Positions 28,801 through 35,407 of a stretch of 64,000 bases of DNA are shown here, in pieces. The DNA comes from Chondromyces crocatus. GTDB lineage: Bacteria > Myxococcota_A > Polyangia > Polyangiales > Polyangiaceae. The position numbers and the translations under genes are program-made. Under the pieces are notes generated by a model, which was given only the letters and a program-made list of their open reading frames with translations, was not told where the DNA came from and ran no database searches. Where the stretch lies: contig NZ_CP012159.1 in the NCBI RefSeq assembly GCF_001189295.1, forward strand, positions 9,036,501 to 9,100,500. The letters run 5' to 3'. Each line of letters opens with the position of its first letter. Positions within the stretch are counted from its first letter, which is position 1.

Positions 28801-29441
28801 AGGATCCGGCTCTCCGGCCCCACGGAGAAGAGCGACGCTTGCGCGCGCGCCAGGTTGCACACGCCCTCGTGCTCCACCATGACGCCCTTCGGCTTGCCGG
28901 TGGAGCCCGAGGTGTAGATCACGTAGGCGAGCTGATCACCACGCGCCGTCTCGCCCAGGTTCTCCGTGGGCTGCGCGTCGAGGAGCGGCCCGTCCGCGTC
29001 GAGGCAAAGCACGTGGCCCGCGTAGGCCGGCAGCGTGGCGACGAGGGACCGCTGGGTCACGAGCACGGGGGCCGCGGCGTCTTCGAGCATGAAGGCGAGC
29101 CGCTCCGACGGGTAGCTCGGATCGAGGGGCACGTGAGCGCCGCCCGCCTTGAGGATGCCCAGGAGGCCGACGATCATCTCGAGGGAGCGCTCCACACAGA
29201 GACCCACCAGCACCTCGGGGCCGACGCCCTGGCGCCGCAGGTGGTGGGCGAGCTGGTTCGCGCGCTGGTTCAGCGCCCCGTAGCTCAGCGCGACGCCCTC
29301 GAACGTCAGCGCGATCGCCTCGGGGGTGCGCGCCGCGTGCTCCTCGAACATCTCGTGGACGCACGCACGCTGCCCGGTGCCCTCGGACCCGTCCCCGCGC
29401 CGTGATGCCATGCTCACGCTCTCCTGCCGTTCCTGGGTCAT
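22809..29441 (-). CDS. NRPS, first subunit: A-T-C-A-T-E (loading plus first elongation module)
   Basis: 2210 residues from the ATG at 29441, which has GGAGG about 12 bases upstream; the frame extends 67 codons further but that part has no domain. Order: adenylation 1 (about 30-560) with VIYTSGSTGKPKG, carrier 1 (FLDLGGHSLTAIQ), condensation (HHMVHDGWS), adenylation 2 with VIYTSGSTGTPKG, carrier 2 (FFELGGDSILSIQ), epimerase (HHLAVDGISWRIL, RTVGWFTTMFP, FNYLGQFD). There is no initial condensation domain, so this is a loading subunit. Specificity positions read D-A-W-T-I-A-A-V-C-(K) for A1, one change from the gramicidin synthetase GrsA Phe code, and D-T-E-N-I-G-G-V-T-(K) for A2, unassigned. The C-terminal PSDFSASKLDQRQLDKLL tail resembles a donor docking helix. 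Confidence 0.94.
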   Translation of the reverse strand: MTQERQESVSMASRRGDGSEGTGQRACVHEMFEEHAARTPEAIALTFEGVALSYGALNQRANQLAHHLRRQGVGPEVLVGLCVERSLEMIVGLLGILKAGGAHVPLDPSYPSERLAFMLEDAAAPVLVTQRSLVATLPAYAGHVLCLDADGPLLDAQPTENLGETARGDQLAYVIYTSGSTGKPKGVMVEHEGVCNLARAQASLFSVGPESRILQFASLSFDASIWEIVMALATGARLTLTSRAASMPGPSLLQTLREQRITHVTLPPSALAVTPVAALPALRHLIVAGEVCPPSLAQRWSQGRSFTNAYGPTECTVCATTERFEEGASRLPIGRPLPGVEVFVLDEFLRPTPAGVPGELHVGGIGLARGYLRQPALTQARFIAHPFSDVPGARLYKTGDLARLLPDGRLEFLGRLDAQVKLRGFRIELGEIEAALHRHPEVRDATVRVREDQPGDPRLVAYVVPQPVQGAPAASPSSAVAGTLDGGALRAFLCRSLPEFMVPAAFVALEALPLSPSGKVDAESLPAPDWAALSRSEGAAGLVAPRDATEETLASLWSEVLGVASIGVHDSFLDLGGHSLTAIQLLSRVRERFGEHISLKSLFENPTVAGLSSHITAHRAAHGDLAPQGQGVALVRAPREARMPVSFAQERVHFIEQMSPEGTAYQAQSKVRFEGRLDVAALVRALGEMVRRHEIYRTTFPTVDGRLVQVIHPAPAIEVPIVDLRGLSSEARGAEVERLVGAEARGVFHLDRLPLVRWSLLRLGDDEHLLTHVEHHMVHDGWSAALFLRELLVVYQAYVRGEPSPLPEPALQFVDYASWQRRWVSSPAAQAQLAYWKEQLSGSPPLLALPLDRPRPPEQRFQGRQLRVELSGALSEGLRALCRREQSTLFMTMLAAFLILLRRYSGQDDLCVGSAVANRRSREVEGLIGMIVNNLVLRTQIDGDPTFQELLAQVRQVTLDAYAHEDLPFDKVVEALKPARDLSYNPLFQAMFSFHDAPLPSLRLPGLSIDMEVALGNGSAKFDLDVVAIPHAEQRLANRDEASTPGISVIWEYNSDIFEPETIARMEAQYRNLLGGIVANPSARLSELPFLTEAQQRWIDDWNATENDFPAERCAHEIFEQQVARTPEAVAVVVEGRSWTYRTLNARANQLARHLRGLGVGPERLVGLCVERSLEMVVGLLGVLKAGGAYVPIDPAYPDERVASVLADAEITVLLTQASLRGRFEAHPVTAVSLDADWATIGARDESDLPGAARPHHLAYVIYTSGSTGTPKGVMIEHRALMNFATTAAEWYGVTRQDRILQFASISFDTAVEEIFPCLTRGATLLLRTEAMLHSSDDFWSTCRAWGATVLNFPTAFWHQLTAELGPRDPRVPPTVRLVIVGGEEAQLEKVRRFHEAVAHLSPPPQLFNGYGPTEATVTATLQHCDDPEPELVPIGRPLGNTQIYLLDRHHQLVPVGAPGELHIGGVGLSRGYWRRPELTAERFIRNPLLAPKSERLYKTGDLARLRADGRLEYLGRLDSQVKIRGFRIELGEIEAALSGHPGVQQAFLTVREEGTGNKRLVAYVVPREPPLDVEAVRQFIAGKLPSYMVPTAFVLVEALPLTTSGKVDVRALPDPATSRALAGASQEAPRTPTEVTLARIWSEVLRVPEVRVDDNFFELGGDSILSIQVVSRARRVGLEITPKLLFQHQTVGRLAAELDATKAGDATRPGAHAVEAAQGEVTGAVPLTPIQRWFFEQDLSEPHHFNQSALLVTPAGLRAEPLEQAFGHLLRHHDALRLRYTPSPDGFVQVNAPVDDALAAVPPERRAFVVVDLSHLPASEQEAAMLRAEEDFQRRLDLARGPIARLAFFSRGEGQPGWLLFVVHHLAVDGISWRILLEDLGTAYEQLVRGEVVRLPAKTTSFQAWARRLEAHAQSDAVASELSFWNRPAGEDRPLPRDVGSGLGLDTMATAASVTASLTEEETRALLQDVPSVYHTQINDVLLTALVQAIARWTGSPSLRVDLEGHGREDLFDADLSRTVGWFTTMFPVRLALPVTGEGRGEAGVGEALKSVKEQLRKLPGRGIGHGLLRYLRRDEAVRSALRAHPAAEVSFNYLGQFDQVLSASSVLGTASVWKLAQSPRGKRSHRLAVGAVIRGGKLDTVWEYGEKVLERATVERLSSGYVEALRALIAHCKAPEAGGHTPSDFSASKLDQRQLDKLLGKVKRAKAK

Positions 29442-29940
29442 GCGATCTTCGACATCCTCCGTAGCGACCCCCTGCGCTCCCGGATGACCAGGCGCGCCGC
29501 GATGGGCTCGAAGGAGCGCTCGTCGACTTTCCGGGGCCCCTATACACCGGCCCCACGAGCCGCGGAATCGACGAGTCGTGCGCGACGACGCCACGCTCGG
29601 GACGGGCTCACCCGCACCTCGTGCAGCATGTCCCCCTGGCAAAATTCCACCATCTGCTGCGATGTCGGGGTGAGCCGCCTCGCCTTCTTTCGTCGTTCAG
29701 CGCAGTTCGTTTCACCTCGCCTGCCCTGGCGAGCCGCTGGCGACGCGAGGCAGCCGCTCTACGTTCATCGCGGTCCCCGAGCCCCGCAGCAGAGCGGCGG
29801 ACGCGCAACCGGAGCCGAACGAACGCCCACGAACGCACGAGCGGTCCGCGCACCTCTGCGCGGCGCTCGCGCCTTCCAGCACGGCACACCGGAGCGAGAG
29901 CACGCAGCGAAGCCGCGCGGCATGGAGATGGAGGTCGATC
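29442..29940. other. divergent intergenic region (NRPS operon / lectin gene), no gene
   Basis: 499 bases without a supported frame. It holds the promoters for the NRPS operon (leftward) and the lectin gene (rightward). A perfect six-base stem GGGGCC/GGCCCC (29533-29538 and 29549-29554) encloses a TATAC-containing loop about 95 bases upstream of the NRPS start. It could be an operator or simply GC-rich chance. Confidence 0.45.
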
Positions 29941-30723
29941 ATGATGAACACGATGAGGCGAGCTTTCCTGAGGAGCATGTCCTTCGCGGCGACCCTGGGT
30001 CTCCTCACCGCGCTCGGCGGCACCGCGCTCGCGCAGACGCTGGCTCCCGGCCAGAGCCTGGAGCGGGGCAACAGCGTTCGATCGAGCAACGGCAGGTACA
30101 CCTTCGTCATGCAGGATGACGGCAACCTCGTGCTCTACGCGCCCGGCAGCCGGGCGCTGTGGGCGACGGGGACCGACGGCCAGGCCATCCGGAACGCCAT
30201 CATGCAGCAGGATGGCAACCTGGTGCTCTACGACTACGCCAACCGGCCCAAGTGGGCCTCGAACACGAACGGTCAGAGCGGCGCTTACCTCGTCGTGCAG
30301 GACGACGGGAACGTGGTCATCTATCGCCCCCGGGTCCCGATCTGGGCGAGCAACACCAACCAGAACAGCCCCCAGTGCAACACGCCAGGCATCCTCGAGC
30401 CAGGCCAGTCGTTGCGACGCGGGGCGCAAGTCCAGACGGGGAACGGCACCTACCGCCTGGTGATGCAGGACGACGGCAACCTCGTCGTCTACCGCCGCAA
30501 CGGCAGCGCCGTGTGGGCGACGGGCACGAATGGCGTCTCCATCCGCGAGGCCATCATGCAGCAGGACGGCAACCTCGTGCTCTACGACTACGCCAGCCGC
30601 GCCCGGTGGGCCTCGGGCACCAATGGCAACCCCGGCTCCACGCTGGAGATGCAGTGCGACGGCAACCTCGTCATCTACAAGCCGAACGCCGCGATCTGGG
30701 CGACGAACACCGTGCAACGCTGA
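29941..30723 (+). CDS. secreted bulb-type (B-lectin) mannose-binding-like protein, two domains
   Basis: 260 residues; the ATG has GGAGG six bases upstream. An N-terminal signal peptide ends near ALAQ (about residue 32). Two B-lectin domains follow (about 33-140 and 150-260), each with the beta-prism repeat QxDGNLVxY: QDDGNLVLY, QQDGNLVLY, QDDGNVVIY, then QDDGNLVVY, QQDGNLVLY and QCDGNLVIY. The motif QxDxNxVxY is the known mannose pocket of monocot bulb lectins, so up to six sites look intact. The protein is probably exported and binds surface polysaccharide, of other cells or its own matrix. A single Cys pair candidate (CNT...MQCD) may join the domains. Stand-alone gene; its link to the NRPS operon is only positional. 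Confidence 0.9.
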   Translation: MMNTMRRAFLRSMSFAATLGLLTALGGTALAQTLAPGQSLERGNSVRSSNGRYTFVMQDDGNLVLYAPGSRALWATGTDGQAIRNAIMQQDGNLVLYDYANRPKWASNTNGQSGAYLVVQDDGNVVIYRPRVPIWASNTNQNSPQCNTPGILEPGQSLRRGAQVQTGNGTYRLVMQDDGNLVVYRRNGSAVWATGTNGVSIREAIMQQDGNLVLYDYASRARWASGTNGNPGSTLEMQCDGNLVIYKPNAAIWATNTVQR

Positions 30724-30765
30724 ACCGCCCTCGGCCGCTCTGCCCGACGCTCCTCACCCTGTGGT

Positions 30766-31632
30766 ATGACGCCGGTCATGCGCCTCCAGGATCGCGTCGT
30801 GTTCATCACCGGGGCTTCGCGCGGCATCGGCCGGGCGGTGGCCCTCGCCTGCGCCCGCGAGGGTGCCCACATCGTCGTCGCGGCCAAGACGGACGTGGCG
30901 GAAAACCCCAAGATCCCCGGCACCATCCACGACGTCGCCAAAGAGGTCGAGGCCCTCGGCCGGCAGGCGCTGCCCATCAAGCTCGACGTCCGCGACGATG
31001 CCGCCTGCGAGCAGGCCGTGGCGAAGGCCGTCGAGCGCTTCGGCCGCGTCGACGCGCTCGTCAACAACGCGGGCGCGCTCTGGTGGGCGGACATCACGGA
31101 GACCCCGGTCAAGAAGTTCGACCTGATCATGGGCATCAACGTGCGCGCCTCGTTCGTGCTGTCCCGCGCCGTGCTCCCGCACATGGTCTCGCGCAAGTAC
31201 GGCCACATCCTGATGATGTCGCCCCCCCTCGCCGGCGACGCGTCCGACCCGTCGGTCTACGCGCACCACGGCGCGTACGCCGTGTCCAAGCTCGGGATGA
31301 CCATGATCGCCAACGCGATCGCCGCCGAGTACGGCGAACACAACATCACCGCCCACGCCCTCTGGCCCGCGACGGCCGTGGAGAGCTACGCGACCATGAA
31401 CTTCGGCCTCGGCGGTCCCGAGATGTGGCGCAAAGCCGACATCCTGGCGGACGCCACCGTGGCGCTCCTCGCCAAGGAACCGTCCGCTCGCAAGGGCCAG
31501 GGCTGGATCGACGAGGACCTCCTGCGCGAAGAGGGCGTGACCGACTTCTCCAAGTACCAGTGTGTCCCTGGGGTCGAGCCACCGCACATGGTGTTCTCCT
31601 CGATCCCGAAAGCGACCTCGACCAAGGTGTAG
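30766..31632 (+). CDS. short-chain dehydrogenase, HSDL2-like
   Basis: 288 residues from the ATG at 30766; an ATG at 30778 is an equally good start and neither has a clear Shine-Dalgarno. Rossmann fold with the NAD(P) motif TGASRGIGRA, the structural NNAGA, and YAVSK with the catalytic Tyr and Lys. The usual catalytic Ser lies in MMSPPLA. The VFITGASRGIGRA start and the C-terminal GWIDEDLLREEGVTDFSKYQ segment resemble hydroxysteroid dehydrogenase-like protein 2, an SDR subgroup often lacking its sterol-carrier domain in bacteria. Substrate not predictable. The next gene starts 3 bases after the stop, forming a two-gene unit. Confidence 0.88.
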   Translation: MTPVMRLQDRVVFITGASRGIGRAVALACAREGAHIVVAAKTDVAENPKIPGTIHDVAKEVEALGRQALPIKLDVRDDAACEQAVAKAVERFGRVDALVNNAGALWWADITETPVKKFDLIMGINVRASFVLSRAVLPHMVSRKYGHILMMSPPLAGDASDPSVYAHHGAYAVSKLGMTMIANAIAAEYGEHNITAHALWPATAVESYATMNFGLGGPEMWRKADILADATVALLAKEPSARKGQGWIDEDLLREEGVTDFSKYQCVPGVEPPHMVFSSIPKATSTKV

Positions 31633-31634
31633 GC

Positions 31635-31943
31635 ATGCGTGACGACGACGAGGACGACGATCGGTTCACCGCGACGAGCGTGGATCCCACGCGGGAGATC
31701 AAGGAGCTCTTCGACGATCTCGAGGGGCTCCTGAAGAACGGCGACGTCGTGGCCGCACTGACGAAGAACGAGGTGAACGCGAGCCTCGCCTTGCTCGCCG
31801 TCGACGGCCTGCGCGCCTACCTGGAGAACCGGAAAGCCGACGCCGCGGAAGACCTCTCGACCGTCGCCGAGGAGATCAAGATGCGCATGCAGCTCTCCAG
31901 CCCCTCGCGCCGCGGCAACGGCCACGGCGAACCGAAGAACTGA
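31635..31943 (+). CDS. small acidic hypothetical protein, coupled to the SDR gene
   Basis: 102 residues from the ATG at 31635, 2 bases after the SDR stop. The N-terminus is extremely acidic ([11 protein letters not shown]), followed by predicted helices ([16 protein letters not shown] and [17 protein letters not shown]) and a basic Ser/Arg/Gly tail. I know no family for it. The close spacing and consistent GC bias support a real gene, and co-translation with the dehydrogenase suggests a related or stabilising role, which is inference. Confidence 0.65.
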   Translation: MRDDDEDDDRFTATSVDPTREIKELFDDLEGLLKNGDVVAALTKNEVNASLALLAVDGLRAYLENRKADAAEDLSTVAEEIKMRMQLSSPSRRGNGHGEPKN

Positions 31944-32040
31944 CGCCGCCGAGCCGCCGAGCCGCCGAGCCACCAGGTCCCCGAGCCCCGAGCCCCCAGC
32001 GCCGGAACTCCCGGCGCCCCTGCCCCCCGAGCGAGCCGAG

Positions 32041-33126
32041 ATGTCCGTCACCAACCTGCCTCCCTGGGCCCCCGCCGAAGCCCTGTCGGGCGCGAGCTAC
32101 TCGGCGGCCGAGCTGTCCGCCGACGGCGACCGCGTCTTCCTGCTGGAGCAGCGGGAGCTGCCGGTCGTCGAGCGCTACGTCACCCTCACCACGCCCGCCG
32201 AGGTCGCCGAGGGCATCCGGGCCATGGTGGTGCGCGGGGCGCCGGCCATCGGCATCGCTGCCGCCTACGGAATGGTCCTCGCCGCGCGGGCCGCGCGAGG
32301 CGAAGGCGCCGAGGGCTACCTCCATGCCCTCCGCCGGGCCGGTGCCCTCCTCGACGCCTCTCGCCCGACTGCCGTCAACCTCTCCTGGGCCGTGCGCCGC
32401 GCCCTCGCCCTCGCCGAGCAGCACGCTCCGCGCGACGGCGAGCAGCGCTTCCAGGAGATGGCCGCCTTCGCCCGCGCCCTGCACCGTGACGACGTGGCCG
32501 CCTGCCGCGCCATGGGCCGCCTCGGCGCCGCTCACCTTCCCGACGAGGGCGCCATCCTCACGCACTGCAACGCCGGCGCCCTCGCGACCGGCGGCTACGG
32601 CACCGCCCTCGGCGTGATCCGCGCCGCCATCGAGGCCGGCAAGCGCCTCCGCGTCCTCGCCGACGAGACCCGCCCTTACCTCCAGGGCGCACGCCTCACC
32701 GCCTGGGAGCTGCACAAGGACGGCATCCCGGTCGAGGTCCTCGCCGACTCCATGGCCGGCTGGCTGATGCAGCGAGGCGAGGTGAAGGCCATCGTCGTCG
32801 GCGCCGATCGCATCGCGCGGAACGGCGACGTCGCGAACAAGATCGGCACCTACGCCGTCGCTTGCCTCGCCCGCCACCACGGCATCCCGTTCTACGTGGC
32901 CGCCCCCTGGAGCACCGTCGACCTCGCCACGCCCGATGGCACCGCCATCCCCATCGAGGAGCGCGCCTCCGACGAGGTCGGCCTCATCGCAGGCAAGCGC
33001 ATGGTGCCCGAGGGCGTGCGTGCCCGGCATCCCGCCTTCGACGTGACCCCGGCGTCCCTGATCACCGCCATCTTCACCGAGCGCGGCGAGGCCACACCGG
33101 GCGAGCTGGCGCGCCTCGCCGGCTGA
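32041..33126 (+). CDS. mtnA: S-methyl-5-thioribose-1-phosphate isomerase
   Basis: 361 residues, the normal family length. It converts methylthioribose-1-phosphate to methylthioribulose-1-phosphate in the methionine salvage pathway. Diagnostic stretches are [16 protein letters not shown] near residue 64, [19 protein letters not shown] with the catalytic Cys, and [18 protein letters not shown] with the catalytic Asp; PWSTVD and IPIEER follow as in characterised enzymes. A run of nine-base GCCGAGCCG-like repeats fills the gap before the ATG (about 31945-31975). No other methionine-salvage genes are nearby. The related eIF2B-like and ribose-1,5-bisphosphate isomerases differ at the Cys motif, so the assignment is firm. 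Confidence 0.93.
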   Translation: MSVTNLPPWAPAEALSGASYSAAELSADGDRVFLLEQRELPVVERYVTLTTPAEVAEGIRAMVVRGAPAIGIAAAYGMVLAARAARGEGAEGYLHALRRAGALLDASRPTAVNLSWAVRRALALAEQHAPRDGEQRFQEMAAFARALHRDDVAACRAMGRLGAAHLPDEGAILTHCNAGALATGGYGTALGVIRAAIEAGKRLRVLADETRPYLQGARLTAWELHKDGIPVEVLADSMAGWLMQRGEVKAIVVGADRIARNGDVANKIGTYAVACLARHHGIPFYVAAPWSTVDLATPDGTAIPIEERASDEVGLIAGKRMVPEGVRARHPAFDVTPASLITAIFTERGEATPGELARLAG

Positions 33127-33249
33127 GCGGCCGGCATCGTCCACCGACGGGTTAAGACTTTCTTCAGAAGCGTCGACTACAGGTGAGATGAGGGCGCGGA
33201 GGTTCGCGCCCGGCTGGCTCGCTGACCCATCTCCGGGACGGGAGGCTCC

Positions 33250-34017
33250 ATGGGACACGGTGACGATCATCCTCACGACGGGCTCACGGCGGATCTGAAG
33301 GCCCTGGCTGCGCAGAGCAGCCGGCGGAAGGTCCTGGGGTGGCTGGCCGGGGCGACCCTCTTGCCGCTCCTGGGCTGCGAAGACGCGAACGGTGGTGCGT
33401 GCGCGGCCATCCCCGAGGAGACGGCAGGACCTTATCCAGGCGACGGTACCAACGGGGCGAACGCGCTGGTGCTCGACGGGATCGTCCGCAGCGACATCCG
33501 GTCGAGCATCGCAGGGCTCAGCGGGACCGCCGAGGGCATCCCGCTGACGGTGACGCTGACGGTCGTGGACTCCGGTGACGCCTGCGCTGCGCTCGCAGGG
33601 TACGTGGTCTACCTGTGGCACTGCGATCGCGACGGCCAGTACTCGATGTACACCCGGCAGGATCAAAACTACCTGCGTGGCGTGCTGGAGACGGCAGAGG
33701 ACGGGACGGTGACGTTCACGACCATCTTCCCTGGCTGCTACGACGGCCGGATGCCGCACATGCACTTCGAGGTCTACGAGGACCTGGCGTCGGCGACCTC
33801 CGGTCGAAACGCGATCGCCACCTCGCAGCTCGCCTTCCCGACGGCCGTCTGCGATGCCGTCTATGCAACGACGGGCTACGAGGCGAGCGTCACCAACTTC
33901 GCGAGGACGAGCTTCGAGCGCGACAACGTCTTCAGCGATGGCGTCGAGCAGCAACTCGCCGAGGTCGCAGGCACCGTGAGCGACGGTTACTCGGCGACCT
34001 TGACCATCGGCGTCTGA
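33250..34017 (+). CDS. intradiol-dioxygenase-fold exported protein (Tat/lipoprotein signal)
   Basis: 255 residues. The N-terminus has a twin-arginine motif (SSRRKVLGWLAG) followed by a lipobox-like LLPLLGC, so the protein should be folded in the cytosol, exported by Tat and possibly lipid-anchored. The core matches the catechol/protocatechuate dioxygenase fold: EETAGPYPGDG, VVYLWHCDRDGQYSMY, and TIFPGCYDGRMPHMHFEVY, which holds a Tyr and two His of the non-heme Fe(III) site. This exported subgroup is common in soil bacteria and its substrates are mostly undefined; ring cleavage of a catechol is plausible but unproven. The 22-bp repeat array begins right after the stop. Confidence 0.85.
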   Translation: MGHGDDHPHDGLTADLKALAAQSSRRKVLGWLAGATLLPLLGCEDANGGACAAIPEETAGPYPGDGTNGANALVLDGIVRSDIRSSIAGLSGTAEGIPLTVTLTVVDSGDACAALAGYVVYLWHCDRDGQYSMYTRQDQNYLRGVLETAEDGTVTFTTIFPGCYDGRMPHMHFEVYEDLASATSGRNAIATSQLAFPTAVCDAVYATTGYEASVTNFARTSFERDNVFSDGVEQQLAEVAGTVSDGYSATLTIGV

Positions 34018-34019
34018 CT

Positions 34020-34525
34020 CCGGCCGACACCGCGCCCCCTCGTGCAAGGCACCAGCGCCCTTGCGCCCGAGACCTCCCGCCATCGTCCACGCTCCCTTCG
34101 GTCCTTGGTCGCGACGCCTTCGGTCCTCGGCCGCGACCCACGCGCCCCTCGGCCACGACCCCCCGAGCCGTGTGCTTCGACCTCCTCGGTCCTCGCTCCC
34201 GAGACGTCTCCCCATCGGCCACGCCCCGCTCGCCCATCGGCCACGAGCCCCACGCTCCTTGGCCACGAGCCCCACGCTCCTTGGCCACGAGCCCTTCCCC
34301 CATCGACAACGACAGCCTCGCTCCTTGGCCGCGAGCCCTGCGCCCCTCGACCGCGACCCCCGCTCCCATCACGCACGACAGGCCTCGCCCTCGGCCACGA
34401 CACCAGACGCCATCGGGACCGACACCTCTCGACGCCGGTCACGAGGCCCTGAGCCCTTGGTCACGACACCCTCGGCCCTTGGTCACGACACCCTCGGCCC
34501 TTGGTCACGACACCCCCAGCCCTCG
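34020..34525. repeat. 22-bp degenerate tandem array, about 23 units in strict register
   Basis: Starting at 34020 and stepping by exactly 22 bases, units keep a shared pattern: GYCRCGA at the start and CCYTYG at the end. Well-conserved copies are at 34108, 34130, 34240 and 34262 (identical pair), 34460 and 34482 (identical pair) and 34504; weaker ones fill the gaps without losing phase. 22 is not a multiple of 3, so this is not a protein repeat, and there are no spacers, so it is not CRISPR. It fills the gap directly after the dioxygenase-like stop. Confidence 0.88.
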
Positions 34526-34817
34526 GCTTCTCGTCCTCAGGACGACAGACTCGACCCCCTCGCTCCCCACGCCTTCGTCCAAGCTGCCGCTCACCATTGC
34601 ACTCTGGACATTCAAAATCGTCGTTTCGAGCTGCGCCGAGGAGCTCTTCGACATGCGCCTGGGCGCACCTGCTTTCGCAGCAACCATTCGAAATATCGGG
34701 ACAAAAATCGCACGAGCCCATGCGATGAGCGGCCCCAGCGAGCCCCGCCACGGCGTCCACGCTCGGTCGACCGGGCGGCTCCGCTGCTCGATGGGTCGAC
34801 GCTACGTGACGTTTTCG
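34526..34817. other. intergenic stretch, mixed composition, no gene
   Basis: After the repeat array the sequence becomes less GC-rich (for example TTCAAAATCGTCGTTTCGAG near 34611). Short frames cross it on both strands, but none has a plausible start with codon bias. A minus-strand frame at 34461-34760 with a Cys-rich middle was considered and not accepted. Confidence 0.4.
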
Positions 34818-34881
34818 TTATATATGCATCAGACTATATACGCTTTCGATTATATATGCTTCCAGTTATACACACCGCATG
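34818..34881 (+). promoter_or_regulatory. four 16-bp A/T-rich direct repeats upstream of the ArsR gene
   Basis: Units at 34818 (TTATATATGCATCAGA), 34834 (CTATATACGCTTTCGA), 34850 (TTATATATGCTTCCAG) and 34866 (TTATACACACCGCATG) are spaced exactly 16 bases apart; the last one runs into the ATG at 34879. A weaker fifth unit may precede at 34802. This is the most A/T-rich patch in the window and ends on the regulator's start codon, so it is a strong candidate for promoter plus autoregulatory operator. Confidence 0.75.
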
Positions 34882-35136
34882 GACATCTTCGAGATCGTCG
34901 CCGACCCGAACCGGCGGGCTCTGCTCGACATGCTGGCCGGGGGAGAGCGGACGGCTGGCGAGCTGGCATCCTGCGTTCCGAAGCTCACCCAGCCCGCCGT
35001 CTCGCGGCATCTCCGGCTGATGCGTGACTCGGGGCTCATCGAGGTCCGGCCGGAGGCGCAGCGACGCATCTACGCGCTGCGGCCCGAGGCGCTCCTCGAA
35101 CTCGATGCCTGGCTGAGCCGGTATCGCCGTCTCTAG
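34879..35136 (+). CDS. ArsR-family winged-helix transcriptional regulator
   Basis: 85 residues, short even for ArsR proteins. It opens MDIFEIVADPNRRALLDML, has the helix-turn-helix TQPAVSRHLRLMRDSGLI and the wing region RPEAQRRIYAL, and stops soon after. This is the subgroup with no metal-binding Cys, typically found beside SRPBCC/AHSA1 or polyketide-cyclase-like genes; no such partner follows here. The upstream 16-bp repeats overlap the start codon, which suggests self-repression. The downstream 270 bases up to lipA contain only repeats. Confidence 0.9.
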   Translation: MDIFEIVADPNRRALLDMLAGGERTAGELASCVPKLTQPAVSRHLRLMRDSGLIEVRPEAQRRIYALRPEALLELDAWLSRYRRL

Positions 35137-35269
35137 GGGGCGCATCTCGAGCGCGCCACCGCTGACGAAGCGGGATGGCTCCGAGGCTTCACCCGACAGA
35201 AAGAGCGAGTGACGACGAGGCGACTCGGCACGATGGCGCTACACGTCGGCGCGATGGCCCCGGCGCACG

Positions 35270-35369
35270 CCTGAGCTGCGACGCTCTCGCCGGTCGGTCC
35301 GGCTCACGCCGGAGCTGCGACGCTCGCGCCGGTCGGTCTGGCTCACGCCTGAGCTGCGGCGCTCTCCCC
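35270..35369 (+). repeat. 39-bp tandem repeat, about 2.5 copies, upstream of lipA
   Basis: Units 35270-35308 and 35309-35347 differ at a few positions, and a partial third reaches about 35369. Each contains GAGCTGCG and CCGGTCGGT. It occupies the gap between the ArsR gene and lipA, where a promoter would be expected. A 78-codon frame across it is judged non-coding. Confidence 0.8.
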
Positions 35370-35407
35370 AGTAGCCGGCAGGGCGGATCGGCACTACAGA
35401 CGAAGGC

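Noticed and set aside
34020-34525. Possible CRISPR array.
   Set aside because: The units are contiguous with no unique spacers of 25-45 bp, are degenerate, and no cas genes are nearby.
34461-34760. 99-codon minus-strand frame with a Cys cluster.
   Set aside because: Half of it overlaps the 22-bp array, and there is no start context or conserved domain.
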